Part shown: positions 24,954 through 33,567 of the stretch, in pieces | Numbering within the stretch: the stretch's first letter is position 1 | Layout: each line of letters starts with the position of its first letter | Assembly: GCF_039536245.1 (NCBI RefSeq) | Contig: NZ_BAAAYN010000009.1 | Span: forward strand, 1-64,000 | Reading direction: 5' to 3' | From: Cryptosporangium minutisporangium | GTDB lineage: Bacteria > Actinomycetota > Actinomycetes > Mycobacteriales > Cryptosporangiaceae | Length of the DNA: 64,000 bases | Notes under the pieces: model-generated | What the model saw: only the letters and a program-made list of their open reading frames with translations | Told to the model about the DNA's origin: nothing | The model's database searches: none | Made by a program: the position numbers and the translations under genes

Positions 24954-25106
24954 GATCGAGCACCCTGCGTTACCCATCCGTGGCGAGACACGCCGACGGA
25001 TGGCGGCTGACGGGATCAAGAATCCCGTTTCATGGTGGGGCGTTGCGGCCGCGAGGCGCCTCGCCTGTTTTGGGTGAGGTTTCGTGCGCTTGCGCTCGTC
25101 TGCTTA

Positions 25107-25138
25107 GGAGGACGTCAGCGCGGGGCATACGGTCCTCC
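25107..25138 (+). promoter_or_regulatory. Inverted repeat in the leader of the sigma factor gene
   Basis: GGAGGAC (25107-25113) and GTCCTCC (25132-25138) form a 7-bp inverted repeat with an 18-base spacer, ending 7 bases before ATG 25146. It could be a protein-binding site or an mRNA hairpin acting on translation of the sigma factor. Confidence 0.35.
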
Positions 25139-25145
25139 GAGAATC

Positions 25146-26015
25146 ATGGGGACCATGGACCAGCACGAGCAGTCCTTCGCTCAGCACCGCCCACTGTTGT
25201 TCGCCATCGCCTACCGCATGCTCAGCAGTGTCAGCGAAGCCGAAGACATCGTGCAGGACGCCTGGCTGCGGTGGAGCCGCGTCGACTCCAGCGGCGTCAC
25301 GGACGCCGAGGGCTACCTGGTCCGGGTGACGACCCGGCTGGCGATCGACCACCTGCGCAGCGCCCGCGTGCGGCGGGAGTCCTACGTCGGCCCGTGGCTG
25401 CCCGAGCCCCTTCTCACCCGTCCGGACGTCGCCGAGGACGTGATCCGGGGCGAGTCGGTCTCCACCGCGCTGCTGCTGATCCTGGAGACGCTGTCGCCCT
25501 TGGAACGCGCGGTGTTCGTGCTCAACGAGGTGTTCGGCTACCGGCACGCCGAGATCGCCGAAGCGCTCGGGCGAGCGGAGCCGACCGTGCGGCAGTTGGC
25601 GCACCGGGCCAGGAAGGCGGTGGAGAGCCGCAACCGCCGGTACGACACCGACCCTGCTCTTCGGCAGCGGGTGACCGAACGGTTCCTGGCCGCGTGCGTG
25701 GGCGGGGACGTCACCGCGTTGCTCGAGGTGCTGGCGCCGGAGGTGACGTTGGTGAGCGACGGCGGTGGCCTGACCGGTGCGCCCCGCAAGCCGATCCACG
25801 GTGGGGAGCTGGTGGCCCGCGCGTTCGTGGTCCTGTCGCGGCAGCAGCCAGCCGGTTCGATCGCTGACGTCGTCGAGTTCAACGGCGGGCCGGGAGTCGT
25901 CGTGCGGTCCGGCGGTACACCGGTGCTGGCGGTGGCCCTGCACCTGGTGGACGGCGCCGTCCGGACCGTGCACGTCGTCAGCAACCCGCGGAAACTGACC
26001 GGTCTGGCGCCGTGA
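25146..26015 (+). CDS. ECF sigma factor, SigJ-like (ECF41 group)
   Basis: 289 residues; ATG 25155 is an equally possible start. Region 2: FAQHRPLLFAIAYRMLSSVSEAEDIVQDAWLRW; region 4: LSPLERAVFVLNEVFGYRHAEIAEALGRAEPTVRQLAHRARKAV. A ~100-residue C-terminal SnoaL-like extension follows, as in SigJ/ECF41 factors, where it modulates sigma activity in place of an anti-sigma factor. ECF41 genes are typically linked to a carboxymuconolactone decarboxylase, oxidoreductase or DoxX gene; here a DoxX-like gene follows 79 bases downstream. Confidence 0.88.
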   Translation: MGTMDQHEQSFAQHRPLLFAIAYRMLSSVSEAEDIVQDAWLRWSRVDSSGVTDAEGYLVRVTTRLAIDHLRSARVRRESYVGPWLPEPLLTRPDVAEDVIRGESVSTALLLILETLSPLERAVFVLNEVFGYRHAEIAEALGRAEPTVRQLAHRARKAVESRNRRYDTDPALRQRVTERFLAACVGGDVTALLEVLAPEVTLVSDGGGLTGAPRKPIHGGELVARAFVVLSRQQPAGSIADVVEFNGGPGVVVRSGGTPVLAVALHLVDGAVRTVHVVSNPRKLTGLAP

Positions 26016-26094
26016 CCAGCGCCATGTCACGTCCCGCGGGGCGACCTCGTCCGGAGAGGCGACCGATCAACCGTCGCTTTCCCGGAGATCATCG

Positions 26095-26442
26095 ATGTTC
26101 GCTACCTACGTTGTCGTGACCCTGTTCGCCTCGACGCTCAACGGTTCGGCCGCCGTCGCCAACCTTATCGGCCACACCTATCCGAAGACCCAGGCGGACC
26201 TGAACCGCGTGCCGCGATCGTGGGTGCGGCCGCTGGGGATCCTGCTCGGCGCGGGGGCGGTCGGCTTGCTCGCCGGGTTCGTGGTGCCGGTGCTGGGGGT
26301 GCTGGCGGCGATCGGCTTGGTCGGGTACTTCCTCGGTGCCCTCGGCGCCCATGTACGGGCGGGCAACTACCGGCTGGTCGCCTGGGCCCTGTACTTCGGA
26401 GCGGCGCTCGCCGCGCTCGTCGTCGCCCTCTGGCGTTACTAG
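26095..26442 (+). CDS. DoxX-like membrane protein
   Basis: 115 residues with four hydrophobic helices. VVTLFASTLNGSAAVANLIGHTYPKTQADLNRVPRSWVRPLGILLGAGAVGLLAG follows the DoxX_2 pattern (conserved early helix with polar residues, a short loop, then LGxLLGAGAxGLL). DoxX-family proteins are quinone-linked or redox-associated membrane proteins. Downstream of an ECF41-type sigma factor it is the usual regulated target. Confidence 0.75.
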   Translation: MFATYVVVTLFASTLNGSAAVANLIGHTYPKTQADLNRVPRSWVRPLGILLGAGAVGLLAGFVVPVLGVLAAIGLVGYFLGALGAHVRAGNYRLVAWALYFGAALAALVVALWRY

Positions 26443-26510
26443 GGCCGCCGCATGACCGGGGGAGCCGGGAGCGCATCGCTCCCGGCCCACCGGTGGGTGC
26501 GCCCACCCGG

Positions 26511-26651
26511 TTACAGGCGCAGTTGCCGACGTACGGCACGGGCGGAGACCGACAGCAAGAGGGCCGGCGCCAGCGCGGCGAGCGCTAACTGGACAGCGAG
26601 CGCAGCCGTCGTCACCGGCATGCCTCCCACCTGCACGACCCAGATCGGCAT
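26511..26651 (-). CDS. Possible 46-residue single-helix membrane protein
   Basis: A short frame from ATG 26651 (or an inner ATG at 26621) encodes a strongly hydrophobic stretch (about residues 11-36, AALAVQLALAALAPALLL in its core) followed by a basic tail RAVRRQLRL. The ribosome site is weak. It lies 34 bases downstream of the HD-domain gene on the same strand, so it could be its cotranscribed partner. Without conservation data it could also be chance in this GC-rich DNA. Confidence 0.3.
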   Translation of the reverse strand: MPIWVVQVGGMPVTTAALAVQLALAALAPALLLSVSARAVRRQLRL

Positions 26652-26685
26652 GGTGATGGCCTGGAACTGGCCTACGCGTGAGGGT

Positions 26686-27276
26686 TCAAACCAGCGCGTG
26701 GCCGTAGTGGTCGATCAGCGGCGCGAGGTCGGGCTCGCCGAACGTCTCCCGCAGCGCCGCGAAGCGGGCGACCTTGTCCGCCCCGAACCGCCGCACTCGG
26801 GCCGCGTAGGTGTCGGCCGACACGAAGACCGGTGGCGTGGTCTTGCTGTGGAACTTGTCGGCGTACATGACCAGCTCTTCCTCGGCGGTCTCGGCCAGGT
26901 AGTCGGCCACCGGCAGGGGGAGCCGCTGGGTGGTCACGTCGTCGCGGCTCAAGCCCACGCCCGTGTGGTGCGAGCAGAACCGCGCGAGCCGGTCCGGCCA
27001 GCCCGCCTCGCGCAGGAGCTGATCGCCCAGCACACCGTGGCGGAGGTAGTGGTCCTGGCCGAGCCGGTACACGCCGACGTCGTGCAGCAGGCATCCGGCG
27101 CGCACCAGGTCGGCGTCGAGGGAGTGAGCGCGGCGCCGGAGCAGCTGCTCGGCGATGGCGCAGACGATCCGGCAGTGCGTGTAGACCAGTTCGAACGCCT
27201 CCGGCGTGGGCGCGTGCTGCCGGTGGAGGGCGAGGATCTGCGCGTCGGTGGGGACGCGACCAGGTTCGGGGCTCAC
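26686..27276 (-). CDS. HD-domain phosphohydrolase-like protein
   Basis: 196 residues. The metal-binding pattern of HD proteins is present: VYTHCRIVCAIAEQLL, then VRAGCLLHDVGVYRLG (the HD pair), HGVLGDQLLREAG and FCSHHTGVG. A later YADKFHSK block matches the uncharacterised HDIG-type proteins of actinomycetes and archaea. Probably a cytoplasmic phosphohydrolase acting on a nucleotide or similar substrate, unknown. It is divergent from the methyltransferase gene; the 176-base gap holds no clear palindrome. Confidence 0.75.
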   Translation of the reverse strand: MSPEPGRVPTDAQILALHRQHAPTPEAFELVYTHCRIVCAIAEQLLRRRAHSLDADLVRAGCLLHDVGVYRLGQDHYLRHGVLGDQLLREAGWPDRLARFCSHHTGVGLSRDDVTTQRLPLPVADYLAETAEEELVMYADKFHSKTTPPVFVSADTYAARVRRFGADKVARFAALRETFGEPDLAPLIDHYGHALV

Positions 27277-27452
27277 CTGGTCGTCGTACCCGTACGCCCG
27301 GGACCGGCCTCAGCGGGTGCCGCACCGGCCGCCGACACCTCCGTGCCGAGTACGGAGCCGAACAATCCGTGCTCACCACGGATGTGCCCGGCGGCGCCCG
27401 ACCCGAGGCTTCCCTTACGCGGATCGTCCGCGGCGACGAGGGGAGAAGCACG

Positions 27453-28514
27453 ATGAGCGAGATCGACCAGGCGAGGTTGGAGCAGTTCGTCGGCCAGGCG
27501 GTCGGCGACATGGCGGCCGCGATCTCCGGGCTGTTGCTGCACATCGGCGACCGCCTCGGCCTCTACCAGGCCATGGCCGGTGCCGGGCCGCTCACGCCGG
27601 AGGAACTCGCCGAGCGCACCGGGACGGCGCCGCGGTACATCCGTGAGTGGCTGAGCAACCAGGCGGCCGGCGGCTACGTCGTCTACCGGCCCGACGACGG
27701 CACGTTCGAGCTGCCGGCCGAGCACGCGGCCGTGGTTGCCGACGAGAACAGTCCGGTGTTCCTCGGAGGGGCGTTCGAGGCGATCGCCTCCTGCTACAGC
27801 GACCACGACCGGCTGGTGGACGCTGTCGTGACCGGAGCCGGGGTGGGGTGGGATCAGCACGACGAACGGCTCTTCTCCGGCGTCCACCGGCTGTTTCGGC
27901 CGGGTTACGCCGCGCACCTGGCCACCGAGTGGATCCCGGCGCTCGACGGCGTGGACGAGAAGCTGCGGTCCGGCGCGAGCGTGGCCGACGTGGGCTGCGG
28001 CCTGGGCGCCGCCACGATGATCCTGGCCGAGGCGTATCCGCACTCGACGTTCGTCGGGTACGACTACCACCAGCCGTCCACCGAGACCGCGCGGAAGGCT
28101 GCCGCCGAGGCCGGGTTGGAGCGCCGGGTGCGGTTCGAGACCGAGAGCGCGACCGAGTTCCCGGGGACCGGCTTCGACCTGATCTGCCTGTTCGACTGCC
28201 TGCACGACATGGGCGATCCGCTCGGTGCCGCTCGCCACATCCGGCGTGCGCTGGCGAGCGACGGCACCGTGCTCCTGGTCGAGCCGTTCGCCGGGGACGG
28301 CCTGGCCGAGAATCTGAATCCGGTGAGCCGGGCGTACTACGGCTTCTCGACGGTGATCTGTACCCCGGCGTCGCTGGCCCAGCCGGTCGGGCTCGGCCTG
28401 GGTGCCCAGGCCGGAGAGGCGCGGCTCACCGAGATTCTCACCGAAGCCGGGTTCACCCGGGTGCGGCGGGCCGCCGAGACCCCGTTCAACCTGATACTGG
28501 AAGCTCGTCCGTAA
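27453..28514 (+). CDS. Class I SAM-dependent methyltransferase with winged-helix N-terminus
   Basis: 353 residues from ATG 27453 behind GAGGGGAG. Residues ~1-100 form a winged-helix dimerisation-like domain (LTPEELAERTGTAPRYIREWLSNQAAGGYV), as in Rv2258c-type and O-methyltransferase-like proteins. The Rossmann domain has motif I VADVGCGLGAATMILAEAYP near residue 178, then GYDYHQPS, FETESATEFPG and DLICLFDCLHDMGDP. The methyl acceptor is unknown. Converges on the LuxR-type gene with a 30-base gap. Confidence 0.85.
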   Translation: MSEIDQARLEQFVGQAVGDMAAAISGLLLHIGDRLGLYQAMAGAGPLTPEELAERTGTAPRYIREWLSNQAAGGYVVYRPDDGTFELPAEHAAVVADENSPVFLGGAFEAIASCYSDHDRLVDAVVTGAGVGWDQHDERLFSGVHRLFRPGYAAHLATEWIPALDGVDEKLRSGASVADVGCGLGAATMILAEAYPHSTFVGYDYHQPSTETARKAAAEAGLERRVRFETESATEFPGTGFDLICLFDCLHDMGDPLGAARHIRRALASDGTVLLVEPFAGDGLAENLNPVSRAYYGFSTVICTPASLAQPVGLGLGAQAGEARLTEILTEAGFTRVRRAAETPFNLILEARP

Positions 28515-28544
28515 GGCCGCAGCGCGGTGCGGTCCGGCGACCCA

Positions 28545-31379
28545 TCACTCGCCGGGCCCCGCCGCACTCCCCATCGGGGTCGCCCCCATCGCGGCGAGCT
28601 CGGCGTCACCTCGGCTCCGCTCCGGTCCACCGGCGAGGACCAGCGTGCGCGCCCACTGGTACCGGCAGCCGGCGGCGCGCAGACGTTCGGCGGCGGCCAG
28701 GACACCGTCCCGGTCATCGGCGGCGAGCGCGGCCGACCGGTCCACGATGGCCAGCGCGATCGGGTTGTCCTCTGCCGACCGCCGGGCCCTGACCAGCCGG
28801 TCGGGGGCCTCGGGGTGGCGTCCGAGCACGGCGCTCTCGGCCCACAGCGCCGCGTACCAGGGCCGCCAGAGCCCGCTGTACCAGGTGCGGAACTCCTCCG
28901 GCGGGGTCTCCAGCCGCGCCACCGCGTCGTGGGGCCGGCCGCGGTGGAGCAGCAGCATGGCGTCGAAGAACTCCCCGTGGTGGATCACGAGCGCGGGCCT
29001 GCCCGGCGTGCTCAGCCCTTCGGCGACGCGGAGCCACGCCGCGCGCGCCGGGTCGTCGCCGCGCAGTCCGTACACGGTCGCGAGCGCGTACGGCCCGCGG
29101 CTCAGGTTGCCGGCCCGTGGGCGACCGGCCCGCTCCCAGCCCTCGCGGAACCGCGCGCCGAGTGCGACGGCCTCGTCCCAGTCGCCGGTCAGCGCGGTGA
29201 CGACGAGCAGCCGCGCGGTCGCCAGGTGGCCCTCTTCCCGGTGGAACGGGAGGTCTCTGGCCTGCTCGGCGAGCCGGCGGGCGATCCCCAGGTCACCGGC
29301 CGCGATGACGGTCTCGGTCGCCATCGCGTACGCGTCCGAGAGTTCGAGCCCGCTGGTGTCGGCGCGTAACGGCAGCGGCGTCAGCAGCTCGATCCGGCGC
29401 AGCGCGCTCGCCGCCGCCGCGCGGATCTCACCGCGGACCAGGTGGACGGAGGTCACCTGGTCCAGCGCCGCGCTCTCGCCCAGTGGGTCACCGGCCGCCC
29501 GACTCCCCGCGACCGCCTGTTCGAGGTACTCGGTGGTCGCCGGATCGAGCTCGTCGCCGGCGAATGCGCGCGCGGTGAGCAGCCGGGCGCGCGCCGCCGG
29601 ATCGTCGCCGACGAGCGCCGCGGCTTCGGCGAGCGTCCGCTCCACCTCGCCGGCCGGTACGGGCCGGGACATGATGCCGGGGCCACGGTTGATCAGTTCG
29701 GCGAGCTGCGCGAGGTCGTACGCCGCCGCAGCGCGGTCACCGGCGCGCAGCGCAGCCTCCGCCGCGGCGCGGTGCAGGCGAAGCCCGTCGGTGCCGAAGT
29801 GCCGCGCCTTCGCCGCCTCCGCCGCGCAGTGCAGGACGCCTGCGGCCTGGCGGTCGTCCGCTGCGAGCCGGGCGGCCTGCTCGTACCGCCGCTGCGTCTC
29901 GCTTGGCAGGCCACGCAGGAAACACAGCTCGGCGAGGTGGACGGCCAGCCGGTACGCGTCCGCGCGGCGATCCGGCCCGGCGTCGGCTTCGTCCGGGGAG
30001 CCGGAAACCTCGTCCAGCGACGTCACCGCCCAGTCCAGCGCGGCGCGCAACTCGTCGACCGCTCGATCGAATCGGGTGCGCCACCCGGCGGCGTCCCGCG
30101 CGAACGACGCGTCCAGTGCGTCCGCAGTGGACAGGCACCACCGCAGGTGGCGTTCGCGGGCCTCGGTCAGTTCGCCGGCCGTGCGGAGGTGGCCGACGCC
30201 GTACTGGCGGATCGTCTCCAGGACGCGGTATCGGGTGCCGTCCGGATCGGCGTGGGCGATCAGCAAACTCTGGTCCGCGAGGGTGGCCAGCGCGGCGGCC
30301 GCCTCCGCCGCCTCGATCGGTGGCCACTCGGCCAGCAGCGTCGTCGCGTCGCGCACGGTGAACGGCGTGGCGAACACCGACGTCCGGCGCAGGATCGCGC
30401 GCTGCGGCTCGGTCAGCAGCGCATGGCTCCAGTCGAGTGCCGAGCGGAGCGACCGGTGCCGGTCGTCGGCCCGCCGGCCACCGGTGAGCAGCCCCAGCCG
30501 GTCGTCGAGGCCGGCCTCCAGCCCGTCCAGGCCGAGCGTGGGCAGCCGCGCGGCGGCCAGCTCGATCGCCAGCGCCATTCCGTCCAGGCTCCGGCAGATC
30601 GCCGCCACCCGGGGCCGGTCGACGGTCGTCACCGCACCACCGCTCGCGGCGGCACGGGCGAGGAACAGCTCCACCGCGTCGCCGGTGTCCCCGTCGACCG
30701 CGAGACCCGGCACCAGGAACACCCGCTCGAACGGGACCAGCAGCCGGGCGCGGCCGGCCGCGAGCACCCGTACCCGCGGGCAGTGGGTCAGCAGCCGTTC
30801 GAGCAGCACCACGACCCCGTCGACCAGGTGCTCGCAGTTGTCCAGGACGAGCAGCGCCTCGCGGTCGGCCAGCCAGGTCAGCACCGTCTCCTCGGCCGAG
30901 CGGCCCGGCTGCTCACCCAGGCCGAGCAGGTAGGCCATGGCCGGGGCGACCATCGTGTGGTCGGTGACCGGCACCAGGTCGACGTACCAGGCGTCGTCGG
31001 GGAATCCGTCGGCCAGCTCGGCGGCGACCGCCAGAGCCAGCCGGGTCTTGCCGATCCCGCCCGGCCCGACGGCGGTGACCAGCCGATGCTCCTGCAGCGC
31101 GGCCACGATCGCGGCTCGTTCGGCGGCCCGCCCGACCAGCGGCGTCAGCGAGGACGGCAGCACGGTGCCCCGGCGCCTCGGTGACGAAGCGGCGAGCTCT
31201 CGGCGGTCACCCGCGCCGAGCTTGCGCAGCAGCGAGGAGACGTGGCTCTCCACGGTGCGCACCGAGATGTGCAGGCGCGCCGCGATCTCGGCGTTGGTCA
31301 GGTGCTCCCCGACGCCGGCGAGCACCTCCGCCTCGCGGGCCGAGACGCCCGCGAGGGAAGGTGGCGCTCGACCGTCCAT
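28545..31379 (-). CDS. Regulator with N-terminal LuxR HTH followed by NB-ARC-like ATPase and TPR-like region
   Basis: 944 residues. The GerE helix-turn-helix is at the N-terminus (SAREAEVLAGVGEHLTNAEIAARLHISVRTVESHVSSLLRKLG, about 13-55). An AfsR/NB-ARC-like ATPase follows with Walker A G-P-G-G-I-G-K-T (105-112), Walker B EALLVLDNCEHL and GLPLAI-like DGMALAIELAAARLPTL. The rest is helical TPR-like. This domain order is the reverse of the three other large LuxR regulators in the window and matches the group often annotated as ATPase-LuxR regulators. Target unknown. Confidence 0.85.
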   Translation of the reverse strand: MDGRAPPSLAGVSAREAEVLAGVGEHLTNAEIAARLHISVRTVESHVSSLLRKLGAGDRRELAASSPRRRGTVLPSSLTPLVGRAAERAAIVAALQEHRLVTAVGPGGIGKTRLALAVAAELADGFPDDAWYVDLVPVTDHTMVAPAMAYLLGLGEQPGRSAEETVLTWLADREALLVLDNCEHLVDGVVVLLERLLTHCPRVRVLAAGRARLLVPFERVFLVPGLAVDGDTGDAVELFLARAAASGGAVTTVDRPRVAAICRSLDGMALAIELAAARLPTLGLDGLEAGLDDRLGLLTGGRRADDRHRSLRSALDWSHALLTEPQRAILRRTSVFATPFTVRDATTLLAEWPPIEAAEAAAALATLADQSLLIAHADPDGTRYRVLETIRQYGVGHLRTAGELTEARERHLRWCLSTADALDASFARDAAGWRTRFDRAVDELRAALDWAVTSLDEVSGSPDEADAGPDRRADAYRLAVHLAELCFLRGLPSETQRRYEQAARLAADDRQAAGVLHCAAEAAKARHFGTDGLRLHRAAAEAALRAGDRAAAAYDLAQLAELINRGPGIMSRPVPAGEVERTLAEAAALVGDDPAARARLLTARAFAGDELDPATTEYLEQAVAGSRAAGDPLGESAALDQVTSVHLVRGEIRAAAASALRRIELLTPLPLRADTSGLELSDAYAMATETVIAAGDLGIARRLAEQARDLPFHREEGHLATARLLVVTALTGDWDEAVALGARFREGWERAGRPRAGNLSRGPYALATVYGLRGDDPARAAWLRVAEGLSTPGRPALVIHHGEFFDAMLLLHRGRPHDAVARLETPPEEFRTWYSGLWRPWYAALWAESAVLGRHPEAPDRLVRARRSAEDNPIALAIVDRSAALAADDRDGVLAAAERLRAAGCRYQWARTLVLAGGPERSRGDAELAAMGATPMGSAAGPGE

Positions 31380-31400
31380 GAGGCGATTCTGCGCCAGTTG

Positions 31401-32300
31401 CTAACCCGGGGGACAGACCTGTGCCGCGGAGACGCGCAGCGCGGCCACGCAGGCGGCGATCGCCGGGTGGGCCCCGGACCCGCGTCGGTACGCGATCCGG
31501 GTCCGGCGGTGGATCGGCAATTCCACCAGGCGCACCCCGCTCGGCAGGTGCTCCACGGCCAGCCTCGGCACCAGCGCGACACCCTGGCCCGCAGCCACCA
31601 GCGCCAGCACGGCGGTGAAGTCGTCGGCGTAGTGCCGCACCCGCGGCGCGTAGCCGGCCGCGAGGCAGGCGCGGACGGCCAGCGTGTGGCAGAGCGTTCC
31701 GGGGCTGCCGACGATCCACGCGGCCTGGGCGCACGCGCGGATCGGGTCCGCGTCGTCCTCGCTCCACCCCGCCGGCACCGCGAGGTGGACGCGTTCGTCG
31801 AGCACCGGGACCGACTCCTCGGTGGTGTCCGGCGCCGCCGGGACGAGGTCGTAGTCGTGGACGAGCGCGACGTCGACCTGGCGGGTCCGCAGTGCGGCCG
31901 GTACCTCGACCGGGTCGAGCTCGGTGACGCGGAGGACCAGCGACGGATGCGCGCGCCCCAGACTCACCAAGGCGGCGGGCAGCAGCGTCCGGACCGCGCT
32001 GGGAAACGCGCCGACGCCCAGTGGTCCGGCCAGCCCACTACGCGCGGCCGCCAGCGTCGCGTCCGCCGCCTCGAGTGCGCTCAGCGCGTCCTCGGCGTGG
32101 GCCACCAGGGCCGCGCCCGCGGCCGTCAGCGACACGCCGCGTCCGGTGCGTTCCAGCAGCGGGACACCGGCCTCGCGCTGCAATGCGGCCAGCTGCTGGG
32201 AGACGGCGGAGGCCGTGTAGGAGTGCGCTTCGGCGACCGCGGCGATCGTCCCGAGGTGGGACAGCTCACGGAGCAGGTGCAGACGCCGGACGTCGAGCAT
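31401..32300 (-). CDS. LysR family transcriptional regulator
   Basis: 299 residues. Winged helix: LDVRRLHLLRELSHLGTIAAVAEAHSYTASAVSQQLAALQREAGVPLLERTGRGVSLT, then an effector domain. LysR proteins of this subgroup (MLDVRRLxLLRELxxRGTIAAVA) are common in actinomycetes. It is divergent from the DHDPS-family gene with a 70-base gap that contains GCTT-N11-AAGC. The ATG has no ribosome site; TAAGCT lies 6 bases upstream on its strand, suggesting a leaderless transcript. Confidence 0.9.
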   Translation of the reverse strand: MLDVRRLHLLRELSHLGTIAAVAEAHSYTASAVSQQLAALQREAGVPLLERTGRGVSLTAAGAALVAHAEDALSALEAADATLAAARSGLAGPLGVGAFPSAVRTLLPAALVSLGRAHPSLVLRVTELDPVEVPAALRTRQVDVALVHDYDLVPAAPDTTEESVPVLDERVHLAVPAGWSEDDADPIRACAQAAWIVGSPGTLCHTLAVRACLAAGYAPRVRHYADDFTAVLALVAAGQGVALVPRLAVEHLPSGVRLVELPIHRRTRIAYRRGSGAHPAIAACVAALRVSAAQVCPPG

Positions 32301-32306
32301 CAGCTC

Positions 32307-32326
32307 AGCTTAGGTGTGGGGCAAGC
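32307..32326. promoter_or_regulatory. LysR box GCTT-N11-AAGC overlapping the LysR -10
   Basis: GCTT (32308-32311) and AAGC (32323-32326) give the classic T-N11-A LysR box. The left arm lies inside TAAGCT (minus strand, 32312-32307), the candidate -10 of the LysR gene, 6 bases before its ATG. Binding here would block the LysR promoter and could activate the divergent gene at 32371. Confidence 0.55.
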
Positions 32327-32370
32327 AATCCGACCTGGTCCTTTTCCGGCCGCGGCCGGAAGCTCTGGCC

Positions 32371-33246
32371 ATGACACCGACCGGTTTGTTCGTCCCCCTG
32401 ATCACCCCGTTCGACGCCGCCGGGGCGGTAGCGACCGATGCGCTGGAGGCCCTGTGCCACGACGTGCTCGACGCCGGCGCGACCGGCCTCGTGGCGCTGG
32501 GCACGACGGGGGAGCCGTCCGCGCTCACCGAGGCCGAGCGGTGGACCGTCGTGGACGTGATCGGGGTGGCCTGCCGGGAGCGGGCGGCTCCGCTGCTGGT
32601 GGGCGCCGGTACGGCCGAGGCGCTCGCGACGCTGGGCGGTCGGCCCGAGGTGACCGCGGCGCTCACCCTCGTCCCGCCGTTCGTCCGACCCGGTGAGGCC
32701 GGGGCGATCGCGCACCTCCGGGCACTGGCCGGGAGCAGTCCGGTGCCGCTGATCGTCTACGACGTTCCCCAGCGCACCGGTCAGTACCTCTCGGCGGGGG
32801 CACTGCGCGCGCTGGCGGCCGTCCCGGGCGTCGTCGGCGTGAAGCACGCGCCGGGTGCGGTCACCACCGACACCGTCGCGCTGCTCGCGGACCCGCCGCG
32901 GGACTTCGCGATCCTCGGTGGTGACGACGTGTTCCTCGGGCCGGTGCTCGCGCTCGGGGCGCACGGCAGCGTGCTCGCGAGCGCGCACTGCCAAACCGCG
33001 GCGTACGCGCGTCTGGTGGGGGCCTGGCGGGCCGGGGACCTCGCGACGGCGCAGCCGCTCGGGCGTCGGCTCAGCCGGCTCTCCGCGGCGCTCTTCGCCG
33101 CGCCGAACCCGACGGTGCTCAAGGGCGTGCTGCACGCGGAGGGGCGCATCCCGACGCCGGGCGTCCGCCTGCCACTGCTCCCGGCGGATCCGCAGCTGGT
33201 CAAGGCCGCCCTCGAAGTGCTGCCGTCACTCGACGTGCTGGAGTAA
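32371..33246 (+). CDS. Dihydrodipicolinate synthase/N-acetylneuraminate lyase family aldolase
   Basis: 291 residues, TIM-barrel aldolase. GLFVPLITPFD opening, GTTGEPSALTEAER (the pyruvate-binding GTTGE motif), the proton-relay Tyr in PLIVYDVPQRTG, and the Schiff-base lysine in VVGVKHAPG. It could be a housekeeping DapA, but the divergent LysR partner and the lack of lysine or peptidoglycan genes nearby favour a specialised lyase of the same family. No ribosome site stands out before the ATG. Confidence 0.85.
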   Translation: MTPTGLFVPLITPFDAAGAVATDALEALCHDVLDAGATGLVALGTTGEPSALTEAERWTVVDVIGVACRERAAPLLVGAGTAEALATLGGRPEVTAALTLVPPFVRPGEAGAIAHLRALAGSSPVPLIVYDVPQRTGQYLSAGALRALAAVPGVVGVKHAPGAVTTDTVALLADPPRDFAILGGDDVFLGPVLALGAHGSVLASAHCQTAAYARLVGAWRAGDLATAQPLGRRLSRLSAALFAAPNPTVLKGVLHAEGRIPTPGVRLPLLPADPQLVKAALEVLPSLDVLE

Positions 33247-33567
33247 TCGGGCTCCGGTCGGTCGACGGTTCGTCGCTGCTTCCCGCGGCGCGCGTGCCGA
33301 GGTGACCCGCCGTCGGCGCGTCCGCCGCGGACTCGTTTCTCCTTTCGCGGATCGTCCGACGATCGACCGGAGACCGTTGTTTCCCTCCCGCCGCGGAACT
33401 CGTCACCCCGCCGGCTGCCAGGCGCGAGTAGCACCCGCGACGGATGACGATGCGGAAGCCCCGCGGTAGGCCGAGCCTTGCTGACGCGCACCCGGCGCGC
33501 TTCGGCACCGGAGGCCCAGTTCTGCCGCCGCACCTCACCCTGGCGGAGCAACCCGGCGCGCGGTGGA
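33247..33567. other. Intergenic region with one palindrome
   Basis: No gene is supported in these 321 bases between the convergent aldolase and oxidoreductase genes. GATCGT-CCG-ACGATC at 33350-33364 is a perfect 6-bp inverted repeat. There is no long stem with a T-run, so transcription ends cannot be placed. Confidence 0.35.

Noticed and set aside
26683-26700. GGTTCAAACC resembling a tRNA T-loop
   Set aside because: No acceptor, D or anticodon stem can be built around it, and it overlaps the end of the HD-domain gene.
32371-33246. Housekeeping dapA
   Set aside because: Context (divergent LysR, no lysine genes) favours a specialised family member; the name was not assigned.
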